From the NCBI RefSeq assembly GCF_000420085.1, contig NZ_ATUG01000001.1, forward strand, positions 2,193,223 through 2,257,222: DNA of 64,000 nucleotides, read 5' to 3'. The notes below the pieces were generated by a model. That model did not search any database. It saw only the letters and a list, made by a program, of their open reading frames with translations, and had not been told where the DNA came from. Below are positions 34,177 to 45,400 of this stretch, piece after piece (position 1 is the stretch's first letter; each line of letters begins with the position of its first letter). Made by a program: the position numbers and the translations under genes. The stretch is from Desulfospira joergensenii DSM 10085. GTDB lineage: Bacteria > Desulfobacterota > Desulfobacteria > Desulfobacterales > Desulfobacteraceae.

Positions 34177-37100
34177 ATGAAAACAAAACCTTATTTTGTC
34201 GATACGATACGACGATGGGCCATTTTCTTGCTGATAGCACTTGCAGCGGTCCTTCTCGGCACGCATACAATCAAAAGCATCAGACAAGCCGAATTTCAGG
34301 CCCGACAAATGCGTGGGGAGTATTTGGAAAAACAGCGGCAAAGAATAAAATCCGAGGTGATCCGGGTGGCCAATACCATTGACTATGAAATGGACAAGGT
34401 TTTCCAGGAGGCAAAAACCCGGGTAAAAGCAAGGGTTTCAGTGGGCCACGCCATTGCTCAAAATCTCTATAATCAAAATCAAGAACGCATGCCGGAAAAA
34501 AATATTCAAAAAATCATCATTGATTCTCTTCGTCCGATCCGTTTAGGTCAAGGCGAAGCATACTATTTTATCAACGGCCTTGACGGCATTTCAAAATTAT
34601 TTGCAGACAGACCTGATCAGGAGGGCCTCTCGTTTTCGGATAAGCAGGATACCCGAGGACAATATGTTTTGAAAGATATGATAAAAATCGTCAAATCAAA
34701 GGGAGAGGGCTTTTATTCCTATCATTGGACCAAGCCGGGTCATCAGGGAAATGATTTCAAAAAGATTGCCTATGTAAAACTTTTTAAGCCATTTGACTGG
34801 TTTATTGGTACAGGAATCTATCTTGATGATCTTGAGTCTGCGATGCAAAAAACAATTTCGCATTATGTTGAAACCCATCGGTTCGGACCCAATAAGGAGG
34901 GATATGTTTTTGTTTATGAGCTATTGGATATTCATGGCGGAAAAAACTTTGCCAGGGTATATGCCAACCCAAACCTGCCCAATGACACCGGAAAGACGAT
35001 TTCAGACGATTACAAAGACGCAAAAGGCAAACCCTTCAGAAAAGAGTTTTTAAAAGGCCTCCGGCAAAATGGAGAATGCTTTGTTGATTACTGGTACAAA
35101 AAGATAGATGATCCTGAACCTCAACCCAAAACAAGTTTTTTCAAATTGGCCGGGAACGGCCGTTTTATAGCTGCGGCAGGAGTTTATCTGGAAGATGTGG
35201 AGAATCAGATTCTTTTAATGCAGACCCAGTTGAAAAGCCAGCTTCGCCAAAGCTTTCTTATTATAGCATCCTTTTTCATTGCCGTTATTTTGATTGTTCT
35301 GCTGCTTACCCGCCTGTTAAATAAAAGACTGAAAAACGATTTTCAGTTATTCGCAAAGTTCTTTAAACTGGCAGCGGGCTCCTCCCTATTTATTGACAGG
35401 GAAAAAGTAAAATTTTCTGAACTTGACCAGCTTGCAGAGTCTGCCAATAAAATGCTGTCCCAAAAGGCTGAGGCTGAAAAAGCCTTGCGGCTCACCCAGT
35501 TTATCTTTGACAAGGCTTCCATCGGTATTTTTCACATTGGATCAGACGCCCGGATTTTAAATGCCAATGGGCAGGCTGCCAAAAGCCTTGGCTACACCGT
35601 GGACGAATTGTCGAACATGACGGTTTTTGACATAAATCCGACGTTGAATCCGGGGGATTTTGATCCGATATGGCAGACCCTTTGCCAAAACGGAGATAAT
35701 AATTTTGAAACGGTTCATCTCCACAAAAACGGAACCATTTTCCCCGTGGAAGTCACATCCAACCTGATTGAGTATAATGGAAAACAATTTTCGATATCCT
35801 TTGTCCAGGATATTACCGAGCGGAAACAGGTCGAAGAGGCCCTGCGGAAAAGTAAGGAGCGGCTCGGCGGGATCGTTGAAACCATGGCGGATTGGATATG
35901 GGAAGTGGACTCTGGGGGACGATATATATATTGTTCCAAAAGGGTGGAAAAAATTCTCGGATATTCTCCGGAAGAGATGATGGGCAAGACACCCTTTGAT
36001 TTCATGGCTCCGGATGAAGCTGAAAAAATCGGCAAAGCATTTGAAAAAATCGTTGCCCGGAAAGAGCCCATAAAAGATCTGGAAAATTGGAATATCAGTA
36101 AAAACGGGAGGCAGATCTGCCTGTTGACCAACGGGGTGCCGGTCATCGGTGAAACCGGAGAATTGCTTGGATTCCGGGGAGTGGATAAAGACATTACCGA
36201 ACAAAAGCAGGCGGACAAAAAACGAAAAGAGCTTGAGGCTCAGCTCCAGCAGACCCAGAAAATGGAAGCCATCGGAACCCTTGCAGGGGGGATCGCCCAT
36301 GACTTCAATAATATTCTATCGGGGATATTGGGGTATTCCCAGCTGGCTCAAACGCATCTGGAAAATCCTGAAAAAGCCCGTACGCATATCGAACAAATTA
36401 TAAAAGGCGGCCAGCGGGCCACGGAACTGACAAGGCAGATTTTAACATTCAGCCGGCAAAGTGAATACCAAAAGCTGCCCTTTAGAATTTATCTTGAGAT
36501 TAAAGAGGCCCTTAAGCTGCTCCGTTCAACCATCCCTTCCACCATTGAAATAAAATCCAGGCTGGATTCAAAAAAATTGGTGCTGGCAGATCCCATTAAA
36601 ATCCATCAAGTCATCATGAATCTTTGCACCAACGCCTATCATGCCATGAGAAAAACAGGGGGGTATCTGACGGTTTCATTAATGGATCTCGAGATTTCCG
36701 ATTCAATTCTTTTGAAGGATAAAAAGGGGATTGCCGGCGAATACGTAAAGCTTGAAGTAAGTGATACAGGGCATGGAATGGATGAAAAAACATTGGGAAG
36801 AGCGTTTGACCCCTATTTTACGACAAAGAAGAAAGGAGACGGGACCGGACTGGGCCTGGCCCTTGTTCAGGCGATTGTTGAAGAGCATGACGGCTTTTTG
36901 GAAGTCTTTAGTGAGCCTGGAAAAGGGACAAGCTTTTATCTTTATTTTCCCATTGTCAGGGAAGGCATAGAAACGACGCTTCCAAAGATTGAAGATGAGT
37001 CTCAATTGTCAGGGAATGAGACCATAATGGTCGTTGATGATGAAGATTTTATCAGGCAAAGCGGCAAAGAGCTTTTAGAAGATCACGGGTATCGGGTCGA

Positions 37101-37401
37101 GACATTTGACAATGGTATGGAAGCCCTTGAAGCCTTTAAAGCCGGTCCGAATGAATTTGATTTAATCATAACCGATATGACCATGCCGGGAATTACCGGG
37201 GACAGACTTTCAGCGGAAATTTTAAAAATCAAACCGGATATACCGATTATTCTGTGCACAGGATTCAGTGAAAACATATCCCAGGCCAAGGCACTTGAAC
37301 TCGGAATCAGACTATTCATTCAAAAACCGATTCTAAATCAAGACCTTGTGGTTCTGGTCCGGAGAATTCTTGATAAAAATGAGGATGGAATCCGTCCATA
37401 A
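34177..37401 (+). CDS. Membrane hybrid histidine kinase with double Cache sensor
   Basis: 1074 residues. TM1 is about 12-28, followed by a periplasmic sensor with two Cache_2-like repeats (each with a WFIGTGIYLDD / FIAAAGVYLED-type segment), TM2 about 359-380, two PAS domains (about 440-560 and 565-690), HisKA with His708 (GGIAHDFNN), a HATPase (DTGHGMDEKT; TGLGLALVQ), and a receiver with Asp1000 (IITDMTMPGITG). Cache_2 sensors commonly bind small carboxylates. It ends 25 bp before the next kinase gene, so the two may be co-expressed. Confidence 0.9.
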   Translation: MKTKPYFVDTIRRWAIFLLIALAAVLLGTHTIKSIRQAEFQARQMRGEYLEKQRQRIKSEVIRVANTIDYEMDKVFQEAKTRVKARVSVGHAIAQNLYNQNQERMPEKNIQKIIIDSLRPIRLGQGEAYYFINGLDGISKLFADRPDQEGLSFSDKQDTRGQYVLKDMIKIVKSKGEGFYSYHWTKPGHQGNDFKKIAYVKLFKPFDWFIGTGIYLDDLESAMQKTISHYVETHRFGPNKEGYVFVYELLDIHGGKNFARVYANPNLPNDTGKTISDDYKDAKGKPFRKEFLKGLRQNGECFVDYWYKKIDDPEPQPKTSFFKLAGNGRFIAAAGVYLEDVENQILLMQTQLKSQLRQSFLIIASFFIAVILIVLLLTRLLNKRLKNDFQLFAKFFKLAAGSSLFIDREKVKFSELDQLAESANKMLSQKAEAEKALRLTQFIFDKASIGIFHIGSDARILNANGQAAKSLGYTVDELSNMTVFDINPTLNPGDFDPIWQTLCQNGDNNFETVHLHKNGTIFPVEVTSNLIEYNGKQFSISFVQDITERKQVEEALRKSKERLGGIVETMADWIWEVDSGGRYIYCSKRVEKILGYSPEEMMGKTPFDFMAPDEAEKIGKAFEKIVARKEPIKDLENWNISKNGRQICLLTNGVPVIGETGELLGFRGVDKDITEQKQADKKRKELEAQLQQTQKMEAIGTLAGGIAHDFNNILSGILGYSQLAQTHLENPEKARTHIEQIIKGGQRATELTRQILTFSRQSEYQKLPFRIYLEIKEALKLLRSTIPSTIEIKSRLDSKKLVLADPIKIHQVIMNLCTNAYHAMRKTGGYLTVSLMDLEISDSILLKDKKGIAGEYVKLEVSDTGHGMDEKTLGRAFDPYFTTKKKGDGTGLGLALVQAIVEEHDGFLEVFSEPGKGTSFYLYFPIVREGIETTLPKIEDESQLSGNETIMVVDDEDFIRQSGKELLEDHGYRVETFDNGMEALEAFKAGPNEFDLIITDMTMPGITGDRLSAEILKIKPDIPIILCTGFSENISQAKALELGIRLFIQKPILNQDLVVLVRRILDKNEDGIRP

Positions 37402-37426
37402 AAAATAATCAAAAAGAGCCCTATCT

Positions 37427-40400
37427 ATGACTGAAAATCCAAGTTCGAAAGAATTGAAAAAACAAATCCGGGAACTGCAAAATGAAATTAAGCGACTCAA
37501 GGAGGAAAAAGAAATCTATGCCGAGATATTTTCTTTATCCCCGGACCAGATTTGTGTTGCAGACATCCATACCTTTAAATTTTTAAAGGTCAATCCTGCG
37601 TTTTCATCATTTCTCGGACATCCCGAAGAAGACCTGGTCGGCCGATCCTTTATGGATTTTATCCATCCTGGCGATATCGAACCTACGATAGCCGTCGTCA
37701 ACGAAAAATTGAAACTCGGAGAAAAGGTATTAAACTTCACAAACCGGTACAGATGCTCAGACGGCACATATCACTGGCTGGAATGGATATCCCAGCCCAT
37801 GCCTGAACGGGGAATTACCTTTGCTTCGGCCCATGATATCACTCTGCGCAAAAACATAGAAATCTCGCTCAGGGAAAATCAAGCCTTTATAGGGGCGATA
37901 ATGGACAATCTGCCAATCGGTATTGCAGTGAACTCTGTTGGTCCCACAGTAAAGTTCGAGTACATAAACGACAATTTCCCAAAGTTTTACCGGACCACCA
38001 GAGAGGCCCTTGCCGATCCTGATGGATTTTGGTCTTCTGTTTACGAAGATCCCGTTTTCAGGGAAAAAATTAAAAACAGGATTATAAAAGACTGCGCCAC
38101 AGGAGATCCCTCACAGATGGTCTGGGAAGATATTCCCATCACGCGAAAGGGGAAGGAGACGGTCTATGTTACCGCCAGAAACACGCCCATCCCGGAAAAG
38201 GGGCTAATGATATCCACTGTGTGGGATGTCACCCAGAGGAAAAAAACAGAAGAGGCGTTAAAAGAAAGTGAAGAGCGGTTGGACCTTGCATTGTCCGGCG
38301 CAAATGAAGGCATCTGGGACTGGTATTTAGAGGAGAACAGGCTTCATTTTGATTCCCGGTATTACAGAATGGCCGGGTATGAACCCAATGAATTCCCAGC
38401 CGCAATCGAGGAGTGGGAGAAGCGGCTCCATCCTGAAGACCTTGAAAAAACCTTAGTTTCCGTCAAACAATACTTGTCCGGAGAAAAGGAAGACTTCGAT
38501 GTAGAATTCAGGTTTCAGCGCAAGGGCGGAGACTATATGTGGATCCGGGGGAAAGGGAAAATTGTCGCCCGCAACGAAGAGGGAACCCCCATACGTTTTA
38601 CCGGAACACACTCGGACATTACAGAGCATAAACAGATGGAACAGGGTTTGCGGGAAAGTGAAGAACGGTACCGAACGCTTCACAATGCCTCTTTTGGCGG
38701 CCTCTTTATCCATGACAATGGTGTTATGTTGGATTGCAATCAAGGTCTTTCTATGATTTCCGGGTATACCCGGGATGAACTCATGGGAATGGATGCCTTC
38801 AATCTCATCGCTTCTGATTGGCGGGAAACCGTCAGACAGAAGATTATGGCCGGTTTTGAGCAGCCCTATGAAGTTGAAGGAATCAGAAAAGACGGCACCA
38901 GATATCCCCTTTATATTCACGGAAAGAATCTTACTTACATGGGGCGTGTGGTCCGGGCAGTCGAATATAGAGACATTACCGAAAAGAAAATGGCGGAACA
39001 GGCACTGCAGCAGAACTATGTCCAGCTCATGGCCATTTACAATACTCTTCCGGTCATCATCTGGTCGCTGGATGAAAATGGGATTTTCACCCTGTCGGAA
39101 GGCCGGGAGCTTAAGACCCTCGGACTGAAGTCCGGAGAACTTGTCGGATTATCCGCTTTGTATCTGTATAAAGACAAGCCCCTCATCATGGAAAAAATAA
39201 AAAAAGCCCTGAAGGGCCAGTCCTGTGAATACGAATCAGAGGCCTCAGGGGCGATATACCACTCCTTTTTGACCCCTTTTTATAATGAAGACAATAGGGT
39301 CGGCGGCGTAAATGGGATAGCAATCAATGTTACGGAAAAAAAACGGGTCGAAGCAGAACTTCGCAGTTTACGCAATTATTTTGCCAATATCATCGACTCC
39401 ATGCCTTCGGTGCTGATCGGAGTGGACAAGGAGGGCCGGGTAACCCAGTGGAACAGGAAAGCAAAACAGATCACCGGAGTTTCCCCGGAGTCGGCAAAGG
39501 GACAGCCCCTTGAAAAAGCGTTCCCGGTTCTTTCCAATGAACTGGAGCGGGTCAAACGGGCGATCCATAAAAGGCAGGTCTGCTCTGACCCGCGACTGGT
39601 CAGGAAAGAGGAAAATCAAACGCGGTATGAGGATGTTACCATTTATCCTTTGGTGGCCAATGGGGTTGAAGGTGCCGTTATCCGGGTCGATGACGTGACA
39701 GAACAGGTCCGGCTGGAAGAAATGATGGTCCAGTCAGAAAAGATGTTGTCCGTTGGCGGACTTGCTGCCGGCATGGCCCATGAGATTAACAACCCCCTGG
39801 CAGGAATGATACAGACTGCCAATGTTATGAAATCAAGACTTGGCGACCTTGACATGCCAGCCAACCGCAGTGCTGCAGAGGCCATCGGTATATCGATGGA
39901 TCAGATCAGAACCTTTATGGAAAAAAGAAACATTCTGAATATGGTTGAAACCATCAATGAATCCGGCCAGAGGGTGGCAGAAATTGTGAATAATATGCTC
40001 AGTTTTGCCAGAAAAACGGACGCAAATGTCTCGTCCCATCGTCCCGACCGTCTCCTGGACCAGATTTTGGAAATCGCCTCTACGGACTATGACCTGAAAA
40101 AACAATATGATTTTAAAACAATCAAAATCATTAAGGAGTATGAGGAAAATCTTCCCATGATTCCCTGTGAGGGGGCAAAAATCCAGCAGGTTCTCTTGAA
40201 TCTTCTCCGTAACGGTGCCCAGGCCATGCAAATGAAACATGCCGCAAAGAAGGATCCACCCTGTTTCATACTGAGAGTTTCCGTTGAAAAGGAGAGCCGG
40301 ATGCTGAGAATGGAGATTGAAGACAATGGTCCTGGAATGGATGAGGCAACACGCAAACGGGTCTTTGAGCCGTTTTTCACGACCAAACCTGTGGGTATCG

Positions 40401-40549
40401 GTACCGGCCTTGGCCTTTCGGTTTCCTATTTCATTATAAAACAGAATCATGGAGGAGACCTGAAGGTGGAATCCAGGCCAGGTTCCGGGACGAAATTTAT
40501 TATCCGCTTGCCCATGGAAGGAAAAAAGGAGGAACGGACGGGTCTGTGA
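37427..40549 (+). CDS. Soluble multi-PAS histidine kinase
   Basis: 1040 residues, no membrane segment. N-terminal coiled coil (about 5-30), then a chain of about five PAS/PAC modules (for example [53 protein letters not shown] and [13 protein letters not shown] each end a PAC segment), a HisKA domain with His785 ([15 protein letters not shown]) and a HATPase (ELEDNGPG-like [25 protein letters not shown]). No receiver or DNA-binding domain. It follows the Cache kinase closely; the pair may signal together, with no cognate regulator in sight. Confidence 0.88.
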   Translation: MTENPSSKELKKQIRELQNEIKRLKEEKEIYAEIFSLSPDQICVADIHTFKFLKVNPAFSSFLGHPEEDLVGRSFMDFIHPGDIEPTIAVVNEKLKLGEKVLNFTNRYRCSDGTYHWLEWISQPMPERGITFASAHDITLRKNIEISLRENQAFIGAIMDNLPIGIAVNSVGPTVKFEYINDNFPKFYRTTREALADPDGFWSSVYEDPVFREKIKNRIIKDCATGDPSQMVWEDIPITRKGKETVYVTARNTPIPEKGLMISTVWDVTQRKKTEEALKESEERLDLALSGANEGIWDWYLEENRLHFDSRYYRMAGYEPNEFPAAIEEWEKRLHPEDLEKTLVSVKQYLSGEKEDFDVEFRFQRKGGDYMWIRGKGKIVARNEEGTPIRFTGTHSDITEHKQMEQGLRESEERYRTLHNASFGGLFIHDNGVMLDCNQGLSMISGYTRDELMGMDAFNLIASDWRETVRQKIMAGFEQPYEVEGIRKDGTRYPLYIHGKNLTYMGRVVRAVEYRDITEKKMAEQALQQNYVQLMAIYNTLPVIIWSLDENGIFTLSEGRELKTLGLKSGELVGLSALYLYKDKPLIMEKIKKALKGQSCEYESEASGAIYHSFLTPFYNEDNRVGGVNGIAINVTEKKRVEAELRSLRNYFANIIDSMPSVLIGVDKEGRVTQWNRKAKQITGVSPESAKGQPLEKAFPVLSNELERVKRAIHKRQVCSDPRLVRKEENQTRYEDVTIYPLVANGVEGAVIRVDDVTEQVRLEEMMVQSEKMLSVGGLAAGMAHEINNPLAGMIQTANVMKSRLGDLDMPANRSAAEAIGISMDQIRTFMEKRNILNMVETINESGQRVAEIVNNMLSFARKTDANVSSHRPDRLLDQILEIASTDYDLKKQYDFKTIKIIKEYEENLPMIPCEGAKIQQVLLNLLRNGAQAMQMKHAAKKDPPCFILRVSVEKESRMLRMEIEDNGPGMDEATRKRVFEPFFTTKPVGIGTGLGLSVSYFIIKQNHGGDLKVESRPGSGTKFIIRLPMEGKKEERTGL

Positions 40550-40757
40550 GAAGGGTCTTGCCTGTGAACAATGTACCCCAAGGTTGCAACCTCAGGATGA
40601 AGTCTTTGGGAAATTTTCTAGTTAAATCGTATATCTTTGATATTCTGGGATTGAAAATCAGGGCAAAGGGGTTAATTTAAATAGAATGAATCGACTACTT
40701 ATGCATACTTTGCTGTTGACCTTTAAGTTTAGGCCTAGGCCTTTGTAAGGATATTCC

Positions 40758-42293
40758 ATGAAACCTTCCCGATTGACTGTCACAGAAAAACCCGTCAAAG
40801 AAATTGCAGCCGACCTCCTGGTCTTTTGCGCCCTTGAAAAAAAAGATAAATCCCCCAAATGCGACCGGGCCGTAAAATCCCGGGTGGAAAAGGCTTTTTC
40901 CCTGGGGGATTTCAAAGGAAAGGCCGAGGAAGAACTTCTCTTTTACCCGGAGCCCAAAGAGGGCAAGGCCAAAAGGATATTGCTCATCGGCCTGGGGGAG
41001 ATGGACCCGAAAAAAGATCCGGACGAGATCTTTGAAACCCTGAGGGAGGCCGGGGGCGGAATCGCCAAGGCATGCGAGCGGACAAAGGCGAAAACCCTGG
41101 TCCTCTGCCTTCCGGAAATCCCGGGATTCGGAGCGGAAGATACGGCAGATGCCCTGGCCCAGGGAATTCTCCTGGGGGATTACCGGTTTGCAAAGTATAA
41201 GGAAAGCACCAGGAAAGAAACCGATTATACAGGGCTTACAACCATCCAGTTCTCGGCCGGAAAATCTGTGAAGCAGGTCCGCAAAGGGGCCAGAAAAGGA
41301 TTGACTGCGGCCCGGGCTGCCTGCGAAGCCAGAAATATGGCAAATGAGCCGGGCAACGGCTGGACATCCAAGGAATTTGCCGATCATGCCAAGGCCCTGG
41401 CCAAGACCCATGGGCTGATTTACAAATGCCTGGAAAAAAAAGAACTGGAAAAATTAGGCATGGGAGGCATTTTGGCCGTGAACCAGGGATCAGCCATCCC
41501 GCCCAGACTGGTGATCCTGGAATACAGGCCGGCGAAAAAATCCCAGACCATTATGCTGGTGGGCAAGGGCATTACCTTTGATTCCGGGGGAATCAGCCTG
41601 AAACCGGCCCAGGGCATGGGTGATATGAAGTACGATATGTGCGGCGGGGCTGCCGTGCTGTCGGCCATGCAGGCCGTGGGCGAAGAAAAACCCCCTGTGG
41701 GAGTGGTGGCCCTGATTCCGGCCACGGACAACATGTCCGGGAGCCGGGCTGTTCGTCCCGGGGACATCATCCGCCATTTCAACGGGGTCACCTCGGAGGT
41801 TCTCAACACAGATGCCGAAGGAAGGCTCGTCCTTGCCGATGCCCTGGCCTACGGGATCAAGACCTACAAGCCCGACTGCGTCATCGATGCCGCCACCCTG
41901 ACCGGGGCCGTAATCATCGGCCTGGGCCATCACCACACAGGACTGGTCAGCAATAACGAGAAACTGACCTCCCTGGTGACGGCGGCCGGGAAAAAGGCCG
42001 GGGAACCCGTGTGGCCGCTTCCCCTGACAAAGGCCTATAAAAAGCAGATCGAATCCAAAGTCGCAGACATCAAGAACCTCGGAGGCAAGGACGGGGGGAC
42101 CATAACTGCGGCGGCCTACCTGTCAAACTTTGTGGACAAGACCCCCTGGGTCCATCTGGACATTGCCGGCACGGCCTGGGATTTCACGGAAAAATCCTAT
42201 ATTCCCAAGGGACCTTCCGGCATTGCCGTCCGGACCTTTTTGAATCTCATCCGGGACTGGAACAACCCGGACCTGAAAACGGACAATGTCTGA
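40758..42293 (+). CDS. pepA: Leucyl aminopeptidase (M17)
   Basis: 511 residues with the M17 signature NTDAEGRLVLADAL and metal/active-site residues in LVGKGITFDSGGISLKP and KYDMCGGAAV. Hydrolyses N-terminal residues of peptides; hexameric in the cytoplasm. The last 8 bp overlap the next gene, so the two are coupled. Typical length. Confidence 0.93.
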   Translation: MKPSRLTVTEKPVKEIAADLLVFCALEKKDKSPKCDRAVKSRVEKAFSLGDFKGKAEEELLFYPEPKEGKAKRILLIGLGEMDPKKDPDEIFETLREAGGGIAKACERTKAKTLVLCLPEIPGFGAEDTADALAQGILLGDYRFAKYKESTRKETDYTGLTTIQFSAGKSVKQVRKGARKGLTAARAACEARNMANEPGNGWTSKEFADHAKALAKTHGLIYKCLEKKELEKLGMGGILAVNQGSAIPPRLVILEYRPAKKSQTIMLVGKGITFDSGGISLKPAQGMGDMKYDMCGGAAVLSAMQAVGEEKPPVGVVALIPATDNMSGSRAVRPGDIIRHFNGVTSEVLNTDAEGRLVLADALAYGIKTYKPDCVIDAATLTGAVIIGLGHHHTGLVSNNEKLTSLVTAAGKKAGEPVWPLPLTKAYKKQIESKVADIKNLGGKDGGTITAAAYLSNFVDKTPWVHLDIAGTAWDFTEKSYIPKGPSGIAVRTFLNLIRDWNNPDLKTDNV

Positions 42294-43116
42294 TAAAGAC
42301 CGGCCGGATAAGAACCATCAGGATAAATACCAGTCCCTGATCCGGGACCTGGGCTCCTTTAAAAGGCTGGCCATTGCCTTTTCAGGCGGGGCAGACTCCT
42401 CTTTTCTGGGAGCGGCGGCCAAAGAGGCCTGTGATGATGTCCTTGCCGTCACTGTCCGATCCGAGTTCCAGACCCGGACCGATGCGGATCTTGCCCTCCG
42501 CATGGCCCAGGTTCTCGGCCTTGAGCACATCCTCCTTGAAACCCGGGTATTGGAAGATCCGAACATAAAAGCCAACCCCAGGGAGCGGTGCTATTTCTGT
42601 AAAAAACATCTCTTTGCCATGGTAAAGGCAAGGGCTGGAGAAGCCGGATTTTCCCACCTGGCCCACGGGGCAAACCTGGATGATCTCAAGGACTTCCGGC
42701 CCGGATTCAAGGCGGCCCGGGAAGCCGGATTCCTGGCGCCCCTTATAGATGCCGGGCTGACCAAAAACGAAATCCGGAATTATTCCAGGGATCTGGGTCT
42801 TGAGACCTGGAACCTGCCCTCCCAGTCCTGCCTGGCCGCCCGGATTCCCTATGGAGATCCCATCACCAGGGAGAAACTGATCCGGATTGAAACAGCGGAA
42901 TCCATACTCCACGCCCTTGGTTTTTTGTCTGTGAGGGTCCGGTGCCACGGAGACCTTGCCAGGATCGAACTGCCGCCAGGGGAAATGGACCGGTTCACGG
43001 CAGGGGGTCACGGCAGAGAGATCGCCCGGCAATTCAGGGAAATCGGGTTTCATTTTACCTCCCTTGACCTGGAAGGGTATACCACGGGCAGCCTGAACCG
43101 GAGTCCGAAGGCCTGA
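42286..43116 (+). CDS. larE: LarE-like ATP-dependent sulfur transferase
   Basis: 276 residues. PP-loop SGGADSSF near 33-40 activates the substrate with ATP. CYFCK and the later SQSCLAARIPYGDPIT hold the cysteines of the sulfur-donating family (LarE/ExsB-like). LarE inserts sulfur into the nickel-pincer nucleotide of lactate racemase. The larB/larC partners are absent here, so the acceptor could differ. Overlaps pepA by 8 bp. Confidence 0.75.
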   Translation: MSDKDRPDKNHQDKYQSLIRDLGSFKRLAIAFSGGADSSFLGAAAKEACDDVLAVTVRSEFQTRTDADLALRMAQVLGLEHILLETRVLEDPNIKANPRERCYFCKKHLFAMVKARAGEAGFSHLAHGANLDDLKDFRPGFKAAREAGFLAPLIDAGLTKNEIRNYSRDLGLETWNLPSQSCLAARIPYGDPITREKLIRIETAESILHALGFLSVRVRCHGDLARIELPPGEMDRFTAGGHGREIARQFREIGFHFTSLDLEGYTTGSLNRSPKA

Positions 43117-43213
43117 ATTCTCGGCTCTATGTTTTGAAGAGCATGAACAAAGAGTTGCAAATGGTTCAGGGATTTTATAAAAATGAAAATCCTTGAATAA
43201 TAAAACTCGGCAT

Positions 43214-44086
43214 ATGGACAAAAACATAGCTAAAATACAAAGGGTGACCCTCCTGGGATTTGGGGCCAATATCATTCTGTCCGTGGTCAAGCTGGTCATC
43301 GGCATATACGGAAACAGCCAGGCCGTGGTGGCAGATGCCCTTCACAGTTTTTCCGATACCTCTTCGGATCTCGTGATCATCTTCGGAGTCAAATACTGGT
43401 CTGCCCCGCCGGATCAATGCCATCCATTCGGCCACCGCAAGCTGGAATCCTTTGTCACCGTCATCATCGGCCTGATCCTCCTGGCCACTGCAGCAGGAAT
43501 CGGGTACAATGGAGTGATTTCCCTGATGGACCGGAAACCGGTCCATCTCAACTGGATGGTGATCCTGGGACCGGTCCTGTCCATTGTCGTCAAGGAGTTC
43601 CTGTTCAGGATCACCTATCGGGTGGGGACCCAGACCCACTCCTCCCCGGTCAAGGCAAATGCCTGGCACCACCGGACCGATGCCCTCTCCTCCATCCCGG
43701 TTCTGGTGGCCGTTGTCGCCTGCCTGATCAATCCGGCCCTGGCCTTTCTGGACCAGGTGGGGGCCATTCTGGTGTCTGCCTTCATCATCAAGGTGGGACT
43801 GGAAATCCTCTTCTCCAGCATCAACGAACTCATGGATCGGGGTATGTCCAAATCCGAACTAAAGGAAATGGAGGCCCGGATCCGGAACAACCCTGAGGTC
43901 AGGGGTGTCCACAATATCAGGACAAGGAACCTGGCCGGCTCATTCTACGTGGATCTCCACCTGGAAGTGGATGCCGATCTCACCGTAAAAAAGGGTCATG
44001 ATATCTCGGAGATCGTGAAAGAGACCCTCATGGACGGCAACGACAGGATCATTGACGTGATGATCCATCTGGAGCCGGCCCAGTAA
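43214..44086 (+). CDS. Cation diffusion facilitator (CDF) efflux protein
   Basis: 290 residues from ATG 43214 (an upstream TTG at 43193 is less likely). Six hydrophobic helices; metal-site motifs ADALHSFSDTSSD in TM2 and HHRTDALSS in TM5, and a histidine-poor C-terminal domain with the fold DVMIHLEP. Exports divalent metals such as zinc, iron or manganese. Monocistronic. Confidence 0.9.
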   Translation: MDKNIAKIQRVTLLGFGANIILSVVKLVIGIYGNSQAVVADALHSFSDTSSDLVIIFGVKYWSAPPDQCHPFGHRKLESFVTVIIGLILLATAAGIGYNGVISLMDRKPVHLNWMVILGPVLSIVVKEFLFRITYRVGTQTHSSPVKANAWHHRTDALSSIPVLVAVVACLINPALAFLDQVGAILVSAFIIKVGLEILFSSINELMDRGMSKSELKEMEARIRNNPEVRGVHNIRTRNLAGSFYVDLHLEVDADLTVKKGHDISEIVKETLMDGNDRIIDVMIHLEPAQ

Positions 44087-44119
44087 TCATGGTCTTTTCT
44101 TACGATTGCCCCAAAAATT

Positions 44120-45400
44120 TCAGGAGATAAAAAAGAGACTCAGCCCAGGCCAGTAGGTAATGATGAGAATGGCCAGCAAGAGCACCAGCATGAAGGGAAT
44201 GGTGGCCCTGTAGATGTCCATGATGGGCTTGTTGAACCGATAGCCGGCAATAAAAAGGTTCATGCCCACGGGCGGGGTAAAGTACCCGATCTGCATATTG
44301 GCCAGAAAGATGATGCCCAGGTGGATGGGATGGATCCCGTATTCCAAGGCCACGGGCAGCATCAGGGGAACCATGATGATGATGGCCGAAAAGATGTCCA
44401 GCATGGCTCCCAGGACCAGGAGAAAGATATTGAGCAGGACCAGGAAGACCAGTTTATTGGTAACAAAACTCTGGCAGAGTTGAAAGAGCTTCATGGGAGC
44501 TTCTGCATCAATGAGAAAATTGGTAAACGCCAGGGAAACCCCCAGGATGAGAAGGATGCTCCCCACCATGATCATGGATTCCCGGATAATGACCAGAAGC
44601 CCGGGGAACTTGATTTCCCGATAGATGAACACCTCAACGATGAGAACGTACATGGCGGTCGCGGCTGCGGCTTCGGACACGGCAAAATATCCCGAGTATA
44701 TTCCGACAAAGACAAACAGGGGCAGAGGGATTTCCCAGATGGATTCCCGGACCGCGCTTTTGATATTTTTCAGGGAAAACCGGGTCAGGGGAATGGGGTT
44801 TTTCCTGTTTGACCAGATTGACCAGCCGGAAAGCATGGCAATCATGAGAAGGGCCGGCAGTATCCCGGCCAAAAACAGGTCCTCGATGAGGATCTCTGTA
44901 CCGGCACTCATCTGCTGGGCAATGATTCCGTAAAGGATCAGGGGAAGGGAGGGGGGAAGAAGAAGGCCCAGGCTTCCCGAGGTGGTCACCAGCCCCAGGC
45001 TGAAATCGTCCTGGTACCCGGCCTGTTTCAGGGCCGGATAGAGCAGGGCGCCGATGGCCACGATGGTGACCCCGGAGGCCCCGGTAAAGGCCGTAAAAAA
45101 GGCACAGACCACAAAGGCCACAACGGCCAGGCCCCCGGGCATCCATCCCAGAAAGGCCCGGGTCAGCCGGACCAGCCGTGCCGATGTATTGCTCTCCCCC
45201 AGGATGTATCCGGCAAAGGTAAACAGGGGAAGGGCCAGAAGAATGGGGGTATCGGCAATCCGGTAGAGCTCAATGGCCATGACCGACAGATCAATCTCGG
45301 AGCAATAAAACCCGGTCATGGCCGCGGCAATGATCACCGTGAACAACGGGGCCCCCAGAAAGGCGGCAAGGATGATGATGCCGATAGTCAGATAAATCAT
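44120..45400 (-). CDS. TRAP transporter large permease DctM (second system)
   Basis: 426 residues, about 12 hydrophobic segments. DctM signatures AFFTAFTGASGVTIVAIGAL, GSLGLLLPPSLPLILYGI, SEAAAATAMYVLIVE and QIGYFTPPVGMNLFI. It differs from the 26-kb system, so the substrate probably differs. Overlaps dctQ by 4 bp. Confidence 0.92.
   Translation of the reverse strand: MIYLTIGIIILAAFLGAPLFTVIIAAAMTGFYCSEIDLSVMAIELYRIADTPILLALPLFTFAGYILGESNTSARLVRLTRAFLGWMPGGLAVVAFVVCAFFTAFTGASGVTIVAIGALLYPALKQAGYQDDFSLGLVTTSGSLGLLLPPSLPLILYGIIAQQMSAGTEILIEDLFLAGILPALLMIAMLSGWSIWSNRKNPIPLTRFSLKNIKSAVRESIWEIPLPLFVFVGIYSGYFAVSEAAAATAMYVLIVEVFIYREIKFPGLLVIIRESMIMVGSILLILGVSLAFTNFLIDAEAPMKLFQLCQSFVTNKLVFLVLLNIFLLVLGAMLDIFSAIIIMVPLMLPVALEYGIHPIHLGIIFLANMQIGYFTPPVGMNLFIAGYRFNKPIMDIYRATIPFMLVLLLAILIITYWPGLSLFFIS

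Noticed and set aside
40715..40745. AGGCCTAGGCCT palindrome before pepA as an operator
   Set aside because: Short, restriction-site-like self-complementary sequence with no matching second site.
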